DNA of 36,120 bases from Leeuwenhoekiella sp. Lineage in GTDB: Bacteria > Bacteroidota > Bacteroidia > Flavobacteriales > Flavobacteriaceae. The notes under the pieces are model-generated. The model was not told where the DNA came from. It searched no databases and saw only the letters and a list, made by a program, of their open reading frames with translations. The stretch lies in NCBI GenBank assembly GCA_011050015.1, contig DRGP01000029.1:1-36120 (forward strand). The letters run 5' to 3'. Positions 17,089-25,775 of the stretch are shown here, in pieces (position 1 is the stretch's first letter; every line of letters starts with the position of its first letter). The translations under genes were made by a program, and so were the position numbers.

Positions 17089-18237
17089 CTATTTGTCAAT
17101 AAATTGCTTTAACACCTCAATGGTATAATCTACTTCTTCACGGGTATTTTCATGAGAAAACGAAAAACGTACCGAGGGTTTCTGCTTATCTGCATCACTT
17201 AGAAAAGCATTGAGCACATGGCTGCCCTGGTCGCTACCGCTTTGGCAAGCACTTCCTTTAGAACAGGCAATGCCTTTTAGATCGAGTTGAAAAAGCGTCA
17301 TCAGTGCCTTATCTGCCGGTATGGGCAAACAAACATTAATCAGCGTGTAGGTACTCTTTGACAAATCGGAGCACGTTCCATTCAAATTGGCTTCCGGGAT
17401 TTCAGCCTGAAGTTGGTCAATAAAATAGGTTTTTAAATCCTCTATTTGTGCACGCTCGACATCCATTTTTTCACAGGAAATCTGCAACGCTTTTTCCATC
17501 CCTACAACATTATGCACCGCTTCTGTACCGGCGCGGCTGCCACGCTCCTGGCCCCCACCAAAAATAAGGGGACGCAAACCGCTGTTTTTACGTATAAAAG
17601 CAAAACCTATACCTTTTGGCCCATGGAACTTATGGGCACTGGCTGCTATAAAATCTACCGGTGTCTTTTGAAGATCAATATGAAAATGCCCTACTGACTG
17701 CACCATGTCACTGTGAAATAAAGCTTCGTGCTGTTTGCAAAGCGCGCACACGGCATCCAGGTCGAGCATGTTTCCTATTTCATTATTGATGTGCATTAGG
17801 CTAACCAGGGTTTTCTGGTCGCTGTTTTGAAGCAATTCTTCCAGATGCTCAAGATCAACACTTCCGCAGGATTTTATACGTACGTGAGATACTTTTACAT
17901 CATACTGTTTTTGCAGCTGCTCTACAATATGCACAACCGCATGGTGTTCTATGGCACTGGTAATGATATGGCGCACGCCTAGATCGCGCACGACAGAATT
18001 TATGATCAGGTTATCTGCTTCGGTACCGCCAGAGGTAAAAACGAGTTCACCGGCAGAAACATTCAAAAGCTTCGCAATGGTTTTACGCGCCTGCTCTACC
18101 AAGCTTTTGGCCTTACGGCCGTAAGCATGTGTAGAAGAGGGATTTCCGGGAATATCCCGCATTACGCCAACCATGGTTTCCACTACTTCAGGCCGTATCG
18201 AAGTGGTTGCAGCATTATCAAAATAAACAGATTCCAT
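17089..18237 (-). CDS. Cysteine desulfurase (NifS/IscS-like)
   Basis: A 382-residue fold-type I PLP enzyme that takes sulfur from cysteine for Fe-S cluster or thio-cofactor synthesis. Visible motifs are the cofactor-binding SGGTEADNLI (69-78), a His in SAIEHHA (94-100), the PLP lysine K203 in SAHKFHGPKG, and the active-site cysteine C331 in KGSACQSGS. Length and spacing fit the IscS/NifS group rather than SufS. No iscU, iscA or thiI is next to it, so the acceptor is unknown. It is divergent from the lipoprotein at 18336, with a promoter box at 18253-18260. Confidence 0.92.
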   Translation of the reverse strand: MESVYFDNAATTSIRPEVVETMVGVMRDIPGNPSSTHAYGRKAKSLVEQARKTIAKLLNVSAGELVFTSGGTEADNLIINSVVRDLGVRHIITSAIEHHAVVHIVEQLQKQYDVKVSHVRIKSCGSVDLEHLEELLQNSDQKTLVSLMHINNEIGNMLDLDAVCALCKQHEALFHSDMVQSVGHFHIDLQKTPVDFIAASAHKFHGPKGIGFAFIRKNSGLRPLIFGGGQERGSRAGTEAVHNVVGMEKALQISCEKMDVERAQIEDLKTYFIDQLQAEIPEANLNGTCSDLSKSTYTLINVCLPIPADKALMTLFQLDLKGIACSKGSACQSGSDQGSHVLNAFLSDADKQKPSVRFSFSHENTREEVDYTIEVLKQFIDK

Positions 18238-18252
18238 ATTTTAAATTTGATG

Positions 18253-18260
18253 CAAAATTA
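18253..18260 (-). promoter_or_regulatory. -7 promoter box of cysteine desulfurase
   Basis: TAATTTTG on the minus strand matches TAnnTTTG and lies 15 nt upstream of the ATG at 18237. That leaves a leader of about ten nucleotides. A clear -33 element was not assigned. Confidence 0.5.
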
Positions 18261-18335
18261 CTGAGAATATAATTATTATCGCGCTACGCCGTTAGTTAAC
18301 TGCAAAGCTTTATTTTTACCCCATAAATCCTAATT

Positions 18336-19277
18336 ATGCAGCGTTATCTTCTTATTATTTTAACCGCCCTTCTTCTCACTTCATGCGATGATGGAGAAGT
18401 CATAGTAACAAATTTTGATTTTGAAGGCCTTGATATCAATCTGTGCAGGACAGCGCAAGTGAACCAACCGGATAATATTAAATATGTATTTTCTAAAATA
18501 AATCCTGATACCCGGGAAGCCCTTGCGGTAGAATTTATTACAAATGCACCCATTTTAAGTGAAACTACAGATGGAACGCCTTATGAAATCAAATTTAATG
18601 GAACAACAAATAAGGTAAGCTATAGGATTTTTAACGGAGAAGTTACTGAAAATTACTTCTGCAATGCCATTCCGCCAGCTACTCCAACCGTAAGCGAGGA
18701 ATATGAAAGTGCAGAAGGTTCTGCAATGATTACCGTTACCGGAATACGCGATGATGATGATGGAATACCCGCAGAAGATGAAAGAGACCTGGGTAATGGC
18801 GATATAGATGGCGATGGAATTCCAAATGAGTATGATTTTGATGATGATGGTGATAATGTACCTACGAAAGATGAGGGTGCTTCAATTGACGAAGACGGAA
18901 ACCTGGATATGGAAGCCTCCAGGGACACCGATGGTGATGGAATTCCTAATTTTATGGATCCCGATGATGATGGCGATGGGGTAGCTACCCGTGATGAAGA
19001 TATGGACATGGATCTTATACCAAATAACGATTTTTCAGATCCGGCCATTCCAGATCCCGATTACTTAAATCCGGATTATAATGTGGACTATGATGTAAAT
19101 GAATATATTCTGCATTCTTATAATCTTACCGAAATTCAGGTAACCATTGTGCTCAACAACCTGGTGTTTCGCAATACCACCACAGATGATATTATACGGA
19201 GGGAAGAACTTTTATATGAAACCTACCAGGCAGAAAATCAAAATGATACCATTACGCCTCAGTTTCCCGAAGAATAA
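18336..19277 (+). CDS. Lipoprotein with Asp-rich, thrombospondin type 3-like calcium repeats
   Basis: A 313-residue protein. The signal peptide ends in a lipobox with Cys17 (LLLTSC), followed by Asp-Asp, which in proteobacteria would mean inner-membrane retention but does not in this phylum. Residues 139-222 hold several DxDGDGxP units (DIDGDGIPNEYDFDDDGD, DTDGDGIPNFMDPDDDGDG), the calcium-binding pattern of thrombospondin type 3 repeats. Regions before and after are not recognised; two cysteines (37 and 109) could form a disulfide. It is probably an exported, calcium-stiffened surface or periplasmic protein. It converges on the Smr-domain gene with 2 bp between stop codons. Confidence 0.8.
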   Translation: MQRYLLIILTALLLTSCDDGEVIVTNFDFEGLDINLCRTAQVNQPDNIKYVFSKINPDTREALAVEFITNAPILSETTDGTPYEIKFNGTTNKVSYRIFNGEVTENYFCNAIPPATPTVSEEYESAEGSAMITVTGIRDDDDGIPAEDERDLGNGDIDGDGIPNEYDFDDDGDNVPTKDEGASIDEDGNLDMEASRDTDGDGIPNFMDPDDDGDGVATRDEDMDMDLIPNNDFSDPAIPDPDYLNPDYNVDYDVNEYILHSYNLTEIQVTIVLNNLVFRNTTTDDIIRREELLYETYQAENQNDTITPQFPEE

Positions 19278-19279
19278 AC

Positions 19280-19822
19280 CTATTTTGGGTTTTGAAAGAT
19301 ATAGACTTCAGTTGCGCCAATACCATATTTTCTATAATCTGCATCATAAAATTTCACTTCATATCGGGATAAAAGGGTTTCCAGTTCCATGCGAAGCACA
19401 CCTTCCCCCACTCCATGAATAAATACAATTTTCTGAATGCCCTTGCGGATGGCAAATTCCAGTTGGCCACGGGCGGTGTCCAGTTGCAGGTTTAAAATGG
19501 CATGTTTGGTCATGCCCTTTTCATTATCGGTGAGGTGATGTCCATGAAGATCAACTTCCATCGGTGGGATTGTTTTCTTTCTTTTTTCAGTATTTTTTTT
19601 AGGTTTTAGCTGTTGCTCTTCTGCTTTTTTCACCTCATATATCTGTTCATCCCGCAAATCCATTTCTTCAAAGTCTGCTTCCAGTATAAGTTCGCTAGGT
19701 TGCGCCTCAAGGGTAAAGCCATCATCAGTTTCTATGGTGAGCATATCTTGGCCAACAGCCAAAACAATACCCGTCACGGCTTCGTCAATAAAACTTACTC
19801 GCTGCCCTTTTTTAAATGCCAT
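19280..19822 (-). CDS. Smr-domain protein (DUF2027-like, Bacteroidetes type)
   Basis: A 180-residue cytoplasmic protein. The N-terminal 60 residues form a small beta-rich domain (KKGQRVSFIDEAVTGIVLAV) like a KOW or Tudor barrel. A Lys-rich linker follows, then an Smr domain from about 88 to 178 with its hallmark motifs VDLHGHHL (91-98) and IHGVGEGVLR. Smr domains bind or cut nucleic acid, as in the C-terminus of MutS2, but no MutS core is present here. Proteins of this architecture are often labelled MutS-related in error; the real role is unknown. It converges with the Asp-rich lipoprotein gene. Confidence 0.82.
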   Translation of the reverse strand: MAFKKGQRVSFIDEAVTGIVLAVGQDMLTIETDDGFTLEAQPSELILEADFEEMDLRDEQIYEVKKAEEQQLKPKKNTEKRKKTIPPMEVDLHGHHLTDNEKGMTKHAILNLQLDTARGQLEFAIRKGIQKIVFIHGVGEGVLRMELETLLSRYEVKFYDADYRKYGIGATEVYIFQNPK

Positions 19823-19930
19823 ATTTACTCATTATCGTTAAAATAGACCTTTTCGTCGAGGTAAATCATTCTATACAAGTACCTATATGAAATAAATTCT
19901 TATTTTTACGCTGAAATTTAATTCATTCAT

Positions 19931-21865
19931 ATGAAAAATGTATACCCCAAATTATTATTTTTCTTCTTACCGGTTCTTGCTAGTGCACAATTACACATCC
20001 AGAAAAATAACACTTCTGGAAGTACTGACAACGTATATATCTACAATAAAGGTGAGATTTTATACGTACAACAGGATATCAGCCTCAAAGATGGATCGGC
20101 CGAAAGCAAATCAGGCAACATTTATTTACGCGACGAGGGCCAGCTCATTCAAGGCGATGCTACAAATACCAATTCAGGTACCGGTATCGTTTCAGTCTAT
20201 CAGGAGGGTACCGTCAACCAATGGGATTATCACTTCTGGGCATCGCCGGTGAGTGACCCGCTTAGCTCAAGTATGAACGCAGCAGCAGCGGGTAATTCCA
20301 CCTTGACTTTATCTGGCACAAATACTGATAAAGGTAAGGGCGGAGGAATATTTTCTGTTACTGATAATATACAGAGTAACCCCGCAAATTACCTGCCCGC
20401 ACCCATCTATGATGGGATTCCTTCTGACGGTAATAACACGGTGCTTATTGCCAGCTACTGGCTCAATAAATATACCATGGGCGCTGATTATGCTAATTGG
20501 TCTCTAATTAAGGAAACAGGCACCCTCAACCCCGGCGAAGGCTTTACCATGAAAGGCGTGGGCGGTGGTACGGGAACCGTACAGCGTTATGATTTTAGGG
20601 GCCGTCCCAACAACGGCACTATAAAAGTATCCGTGGGGCCCAATCAAAATACCTTGGTAGGAAACCCATACCCCTCAGCTATGGATCTTGATTATTATCT
20701 GTTATCAAATTCAGGAGGGGATGTGAGTGCTTGTACAGATGATGATACTTCTATTTCTGTAGGCGACAAAATTACAGGCATTGCCTATTTCTGGGAGTCT
20801 GATCCATTGACAAAATCCCACTACTTAGAAGATTATATGGGCGGTTACGGTACGTATTCCCCTGTAAGTTGCAGTAATCCGGGTGTTTACTCAAGGCCTA
20901 CTTTTAGTAAATACGACCGAGATGGCGATCCCTTAAATACAGATGATGGTGGCCCTACAAGTCCCGTACCGGGAAGGCGCTACGCTCCCGTAGGGCAAGG
21001 ATTTTTTGTTGTAGGGAGTGAAAATCTCACCGGAACAGATTATGTGGAAGCGCATAATGAATTCCGTGTTTTTCAAAAGGAAAATATAACCACCTCAACT
21101 TTTAAAAGTGCCGAAAGAAAGGAAAAATCAAGTCCGGATGAAACCAGTCTGAAGGCATCTAATGAAGAATATCGCATTCCGCAAATGCGCTTAATGGTAG
21201 GGATCAATGACCGTTATATGCGTGAACTGGTAGCTGCTTTTTCAGAAAGTGCCACAACCGGTTACGACCGTGCTGCCGATGGCGAAAATATCTCTTTTTT
21301 AAGTACAGATATCAGTTATCATTTGCCAGGCAACGATGTGCCTTACAATATTAACGTACTGCCCTTTAATGCGGATGATGAATTACCGCTCGTTATCAAC
21401 GCCGGCGGAAAATCAAATACCTATTCCATTAAAGTAAGTGATATAAATCAAGACGTTCCCGGCGTTTGGATCTATGATAAAGAAATGGATAAATACCACG
21501 ATGTATTGAATGCCACTTATGACCTTTCTCTACCCACAGGTGTTTATACAAATCGTTTTTCCGTTGTTTTTAAAGATGACAGTCCAGAACTTGAGATTGC
21601 AGAAGAAGTAAAAACCTCTTTTGATGTCCTGCAAAACAATAAAATCGCCCAGCTTCGCGTACTTAATCCACGGGCTGTCGCGCTTAGAGAAATAGCGGTG
21701 TTTGATATTTCTGGAAGACAGGTGGCTGGTAAACTGAATGAGGGCGCTGCCCAAGAGGTGGTGATTTCTTCGGCCAACTGGAGTGATGGTATTTACATTG
21801 TGCGCGTGGTCACCCGTGACAATATTGAGTTTACTAAAAAAGTACAGGTAGCCAACAAAAACTAA
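19931..21865 (+). CDS. Secreted protein with type IX secretion C-terminal sorting domain
   Basis: A 644-residue protein. It has a signal peptide (1-19, ending in ASA) and a long beta-rich region rich in Gly, Ser, Thr and Asn, with a LVGNPYPSAMDLDYYL segment at about 240-255 that recurs in Bacteroidetes surface proteins. A type A T9SS sorting domain covers about 564-644 (VFDISGRQVAGK, then DGIYIVRVVT and a Lys-rich end). It should cross the outer membrane through the T9SS and be released or attached to surface lipopolysaccharide after removal of the sorting domain. No catalytic motif was recognised; an adhesin or structural role is only a guess. Two small membrane protein genes follow at 8 and 2 nt spacing. 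Confidence 0.85.
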   Translation: MKNVYPKLLFFFLPVLASAQLHIQKNNTSGSTDNVYIYNKGEILYVQQDISLKDGSAESKSGNIYLRDEGQLIQGDATNTNSGTGIVSVYQEGTVNQWDYHFWASPVSDPLSSSMNAAAAGNSTLTLSGTNTDKGKGGGIFSVTDNIQSNPANYLPAPIYDGIPSDGNNTVLIASYWLNKYTMGADYANWSLIKETGTLNPGEGFTMKGVGGGTGTVQRYDFRGRPNNGTIKVSVGPNQNTLVGNPYPSAMDLDYYLLSNSGGDVSACTDDDTSISVGDKITGIAYFWESDPLTKSHYLEDYMGGYGTYSPVSCSNPGVYSRPTFSKYDRDGDPLNTDDGGPTSPVPGRRYAPVGQGFFVVGSENLTGTDYVEAHNEFRVFQKENITTSTFKSAERKEKSSPDETSLKASNEEYRIPQMRLMVGINDRYMRELVAAFSESATTGYDRAADGENISFLSTDISYHLPGNDVPYNINVLPFNADDELPLVINAGGKSNTYSIKVSDINQDVPGVWIYDKEMDKYHDVLNATYDLSLPTGVYTNRFSVVFKDDSPELEIAEEVKTSFDVLQNNKIAQLRVLNPRAVALREIAVFDISGRQVAGKLNEGAAQEVVISSANWSDGIYIVRVVTRDNIEFTKKVQVANKN

Positions 21866-21873
21866 AACACCCT

Positions 21874-22155
21874 ATGGAAGAATACATGCTCCCATGCCTT
21901 ACCAGACAATACCTTGGTTTTGACTGCATGGGCTGTGGTTTGCAAAGAGCAGCGGTATTTCTTATAAAAGGCCAGTTTACCGATGCCTTCCACATGTATC
22001 CCGGTATTTATCCCCTTGTATTCCTATTCGGTTTCTTGGGGATTTCTCAATTTTTTCACATTCGATTTTCGGGTATTATTACCAACTTCTTGGCAGTATC
22101 CACAGCTTTAATTATTATTGTAAGTTACACCATCAAACTAACCACAATCTTTTAA
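21874..22155 (+). CDS. DUF2752 family small membrane protein
   Basis: A 93-residue protein with the DUF2752 signature: CLTRQYLGFDCMGCGLQRA (9-27) contains a conserved C-x2-C pair (C18, C21) and an early Cys9. Two or three membrane helices follow. The function of the family is unknown; the conserved cysteines suggest metal or thiol chemistry near the membrane surface. It starts 8 nt after the T9SS-protein stop and ends 2 nt before the next gene, so the three are likely one operon. Confidence 0.82.
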   Translation: MEEYMLPCLTRQYLGFDCMGCGLQRAAVFLIKGQFTDAFHMYPGIYPLVFLFGFLGISQFFHIRFSGIITNFLAVSTALIIIVSYTIKLTTIF

Positions 22156-22157
22156 CT

Positions 22158-22484
22158 ATGGAAGAACAAAAACTACCCAACACTACCATTTCACTCGTTT
22201 TAGGAATAATTTCCTTTATCGGTTGCTGTTTTAGTTCAGGATTTGGAGGTATTTTACTGTCTGGTATTGCCCTTTATTTAGCCAATAAAGATTTGAAAAT
22301 GGCAAAGCCCGATCCAGAATTGTATGAAAATTATAATACGGCAAAAACTGCCAAAATAATTGCAATTGTAGGTTTGATTTTATCAATAGTAACAGCTATT
22401 TTATGTCTTGTTTTACTATTCATTTTTGGAAGTGTAGATGCCATACAGGAATGGGCACAGGAAATGCAGGCTGCGCAGCAATAA
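22158..22484 (+). CDS. Small membrane protein, CCC-motif / DUF4190-like
   Basis: A 108-residue protein with two long hydrophobic segments (about 11-40 and 66-95) separated by a charged loop. The first carries the pattern SLVLGIISFIGCCFSSGFGG, as in small DUF4190-like proteins of Bacteroidetes. Its role is unknown. The 2-nt spacing from the DUF2752 gene and the terminator right after it make it the last gene of the unit that starts at 19931. Confidence 0.75.
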   Translation: MEEQKLPNTTISLVLGIISFIGCCFSSGFGGILLSGIALYLANKDLKMAKPDPELYENYNTAKTAKIIAIVGLILSIVTAILCLVLLFIFGSVDAIQEWAQEMQAAQQ

Positions 22485-22507
22485 TAATGCTCATCGTATC
22501 AAAAAAC

Positions 22508-22534
22508 AAAAAGCGGCCTCTGGGGCCGCTTTTT
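22508..22534. terminator. Bidirectional intrinsic terminator
   Basis: An 11-bp stem (AAAAAGCGGCC at 22508-22518 with 22524-22534) has a 5-nt loop and is followed by T residues on both strands. It ends the T9SS-protein operon on the plus strand and can also end the TonB receptor transcript from the minus strand. Confidence 0.9.
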
Positions 22535-22598
22535 TCTCGTAATTTTTGCCTAAAAACACCCGTTTTTAGCTTATTTAGGGTGGTTTTATAACTATTAT

Positions 22599-25478
22599 TT
22601 AATCCAGAACAATATTAATCCGTGCGAATAAGTAACGTCCATCTATACCAAACTGTGTAGAACGTCTGGAATATAAAAACCTTCCATCAGACTGAAACTC
22701 GGGATCTGCCATATCAGGATAAATGTCAAAAAGGTTATTAGCACCTACCGTTAAGCGAAGGGCTGGTGAAAACCGGTAGCTCGCACTCAGGTCTGTCACC
22801 ACTTTACCCGCGTAGATACGGTTTATATCTGGTGCTACATTATTTGTAGCTTCTTCCACTTCGCCAAAATAAGTATTCCTTAAAAAGGCATTCCATTTTT
22901 CACCTATAAAAAGACTGTTGGTAAGACTTCCCTTAGTTCGTGGTACTGCAGCTTCAATATAGATTTCACTGGTGCGGTCAAAATACGTGTCGGTCAACCC
23001 GGCGTCGACTACGGGTCCGGGAATGTTGATATTTTCAATAGTGGTTTTAGATAGGGTGAAAGATAGCGTGTTTGTCAATCTCAAGTCTGTTCCTAAATTA
23101 GTTTTGTGATCTGCAACAAAATCAATTCCCTTGGTACGGGTATCTATAGAATTTACAAAAAACGCGGCTTGAGTAGCATTCGCCTGACTGAACAAACGCT
23201 CCAATTCCGCGTTTCCGTTGGGGCCAAACTGACCGGTCAACACCACGCGATCATCAATATCAATAAGGTACCCATCTACCGTAAATGACATGTTCGCATC
23301 TGGGATTTTAGCCGTAAAACCAGCGGTATAACCCAGTGAAGTTTCCTCCTTAAGTTCAGCAATATTCAATAAACGCGCTACGCGGGAAGTATTTGAAAAA
23401 ATACCAACCTCTTGCGGAATACCATCCACAAACAAAGTCGAAGTAGAATTATAATTGATCTGGTGCAAAGAAGGCGCCCTAAAACCGGACTGCACCGAAC
23501 CTCTCAAATTTAAAATACTATTTAACTTCCAGAGGAAAGATGATTTAAAGTTTAGCGTTCCCCCAAAATCTGAGAAATTCTCATAGCGCAAAGCACCCGT
23601 TAAACGAAAAGTATCTGTAAAATCTGCTTCCACATCTACGTATCCTGCAACAGAATTTCGGTAGGCATCCACCACATTTTTTGGTGCAAAACCTGGAAAA
23701 ACCTGAATCCCACCGGGCCGTGTATCTCCAAAAAAATCACTGGGCACAACAGAATTGGGGTCAGTGGGATCATGTACATTGCCATTGGTATTGTACTGCG
23801 CGTACGACACTTCCTGGCCCGCGATTATATCATAATTTTCAACACGATATTCCGCGCCAAAGGCAACACTCAATCCAGAAAGAACATCTTCATAAAAACG
23901 GCTCACGTCAAGGTTTGAAGTGTTTTCCTGATACCTATATCCACCAGCATCTGCTTCCAGCGGGGTAGAATTCAATAACGACGCATTTAAAGTATTGCTA
24001 ATGCGGTACGTGAATTCATTGATCCCAGTATTGTTGCTAATATCAACATTCCACTCCCCTACTTTTCCACGTATTCCCACGGCTATCGCCTTATCTTTGA
24101 TATTGGAATTGAGTTCTGGTAAAAAACCATTGAGATATACCGAAGTTACATCACGTGATTGAAAAGGCAACCTGTAAAAACCAGCGGCATTTCCATTTTT
24201 GAAACCGATCCCACCAAAGGAATAGAGTTTAAACTCGCCTTCCCCGCCCAGCGGAATTTCGAGGTTACCAAAAAACTGACCGCCGCGTAATTCTGAATTT
24301 CCCACGCGCATATTAAAGTCACTGCGATCCAGGTTTCTAAAGCCCAGTTCTGTATTTGTATTGTCATAATTTAATATACTCTGTAAATCAGAAAGGGAAT
24401 TGGCACTGTTTACATTTGCCAATACATCTGCGGGAAGACCTGCCGACTGGGCAAAGTTTTGGATCGCATCTACATCAGTTTGTAAATTCAACAAATCAAA
24501 ACCGGCATTATTTGCCACGCGTTCTACAGAATTATAACCGGTAAAAATCTGACCGGCAAATGAGCGCATTCTATTGGTTGAACCTCTAAAATTGAAGTTC
24601 CCGGTAAAGTTTACAAAACCTCCTTTATCTCCAATGGGCAGCCCATAATTGGCCCCAATGTTTATTTTTTCACCATCTACTCCATCGTCATAATTTTCAC
24701 TGGTAAAATTGGCGCCAGTGGTCACATCTATGGAAAGTTCATTGGTGCTTCTTTTGAGCACAATATTAATCACACCCGCAATCGCGTCAGAACCATACTG
24801 GGCGGCTGCACCGTCACGCAAAATCTCAATACGATCAATAGCGTTTGTAGGGATTGCCGAAAGGTCTGTACCCACAGATCCCCTGCCAAAAGTTCCATTG
24901 GTATTGACCAGTGCCGTCTTATGCCTTCTTTTACCGTTAATTAGAACCAAAACCTGATCTGGACCCAAGCCGCGCAAAGATGCTGGCGCGATGTGGTCTG
25001 TACCGTCAGAAATGGTCTGTGGGTTGGAAGAAAATGAAGGCGCGGCGTAGTTTAGAATTTCGGTCACGGTGATCTGCGGCGAACTCTCAGCAATTTCTGA
25101 AACACTGAGTACATCAACGGGTACGGCCGAATTTACCGCGGTCCTGCTAGGGTTACGCGTACCTATAAGCACGATCTGATCAAGTGCAACCCCAGAGGTC
25201 ATGGTCACATTTAGTATTTCGCCCGTCACGCTCAATGTTTGCGTCTCAAAGCCTACAAAGGAAAAAACAAGATTTGCGTCCTGCATTACTTCGAGGGAAT
25301 AATTCCCATCAAAGTCTGTTATCGTTCCTTTATCGGTACCACTTACTTGCACCGAAACCCCGGGAAGTGGTGTAGCCTGGTCATCAGTGACGGTTCCCGA
25401 TACTTGAATCTGCTGGGCGTAGCCCGTAATCACCAGAAAACAGGAACACACCATTGTAATAATGTAATTTTTTGTCAT
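22599..25478 (-). CDS. TonB-dependent receptor, large, with carboxypeptidase-regulatory-like domain
   Basis: A 959-residue outer-membrane receptor. A signal peptide (1-21, ending in YAQ) is followed by a carboxypeptidase-regulatory-like domain (about 23-95), a plug (about 110-240, with ASLRGLGPDQVLVLINGKRR and IEILRDGAAAQYGSDAIAGV), and the barrel to the end. The plug resembles receptors of the iron-complex/vitamin B12-like group rather than the SusC group, and there is no SusD gene nearby. The substrate is unknown. The start at ATG 25478 is chosen over an upstream ATG (25511) because it directly opens the signal peptide. The 240 bp upstream are very AT-rich and probably carry the control region. 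Confidence 0.92.
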   Translation of the reverse strand: MTKNYIITMVCSCFLVITGYAQQIQVSGTVTDDQATPLPGVSVQVSGTDKGTITDFDGNYSLEVMQDANLVFSFVGFETQTLSVTGEILNVTMTSGVALDQIVLIGTRNPSRTAVNSAVPVDVLSVSEIAESSPQITVTEILNYAAPSFSSNPQTISDGTDHIAPASLRGLGPDQVLVLINGKRRHKTALVNTNGTFGRGSVGTDLSAIPTNAIDRIEILRDGAAAQYGSDAIAGVINIVLKRSTNELSIDVTTGANFTSENYDDGVDGEKINIGANYGLPIGDKGGFVNFTGNFNFRGSTNRMRSFAGQIFTGYNSVERVANNAGFDLLNLQTDVDAIQNFAQSAGLPADVLANVNSANSLSDLQSILNYDNTNTELGFRNLDRSDFNMRVGNSELRGGQFFGNLEIPLGGEGEFKLYSFGGIGFKNGNAAGFYRLPFQSRDVTSVYLNGFLPELNSNIKDKAIAVGIRGKVGEWNVDISNNTGINEFTYRISNTLNASLLNSTPLEADAGGYRYQENTSNLDVSRFYEDVLSGLSVAFGAEYRVENYDIIAGQEVSYAQYNTNGNVHDPTDPNSVVPSDFFGDTRPGGIQVFPGFAPKNVVDAYRNSVAGYVDVEADFTDTFRLTGALRYENFSDFGGTLNFKSSFLWKLNSILNLRGSVQSGFRAPSLHQINYNSTSTLFVDGIPQEVGIFSNTSRVARLLNIAELKEETSLGYTAGFTAKIPDANMSFTVDGYLIDIDDRVVLTGQFGPNGNAELERLFSQANATQAAFFVNSIDTRTKGIDFVADHKTNLGTDLRLTNTLSFTLSKTTIENINIPGPVVDAGLTDTYFDRTSEIYIEAAVPRTKGSLTNSLFIGEKWNAFLRNTYFGEVEEATNNVAPDINRIYAGKVVTDLSASYRFSPALRLTVGANNLFDIYPDMADPEFQSDGRFLYSRRSTQFGIDGRYLFARINIVLD

Positions 25479-25721
25479 AATTTGAATTTTAGGTTTGTTG
25501 GATTTAAACAATTATTAAAAATAAGATAATATTTTAAGCAAAAACCCGTTACATTAATTTATTTTTAATAATTAAAATAATATTATACATTATAATCAAC
25601 AATCATATCTTTTTATTGAATATACAATAAAGTTAAAGGCCTTTTAATTATACACAGAAGTCGCAGTTCAATTTATTTATATAAAAGAACTTTTACGCTT
25701 TAAAAAACAGCCATGCTAAAA
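25479..25721. other. AT-rich intergenic region upstream of the TonB receptor
   Basis: No gene is visible. The sequence is strikingly AT-rich (for example the stretch at 25555-25600, almost only A and T) and lies between the TonB receptor start and the rocD terminator. It probably holds the receptor promoter and operators, but I could not pick a single convincing -7/-33 pair or a Fur box. Confidence 0.5.
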
Positions 25722-25755
25722 CATAAAAAAGCGGCCAATAAGCCGCTTTTTTATG
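25722..25755 (-). terminator. Intrinsic terminator of ornithine aminotransferase gene
   Basis: A 14-bp perfect stem (25722-25735 with 25742-25755) with core GCGGC/GCCGC and a 6-nt loop. On the minus strand the T6 run follows the GC core. It lies 20 nt after the rocD stop codon. Confidence 0.9.
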
Positions 25756-25775
25756 CTATTTTTAGTGATAAAACC

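Noticed and set aside
18653-19048. 131-residue Ser/Pro-rich frame antisense to the Asp-rich lipoprotein
   Set aside because: Its composition is a by-product of GAT/GAC repeats on the coding strand.
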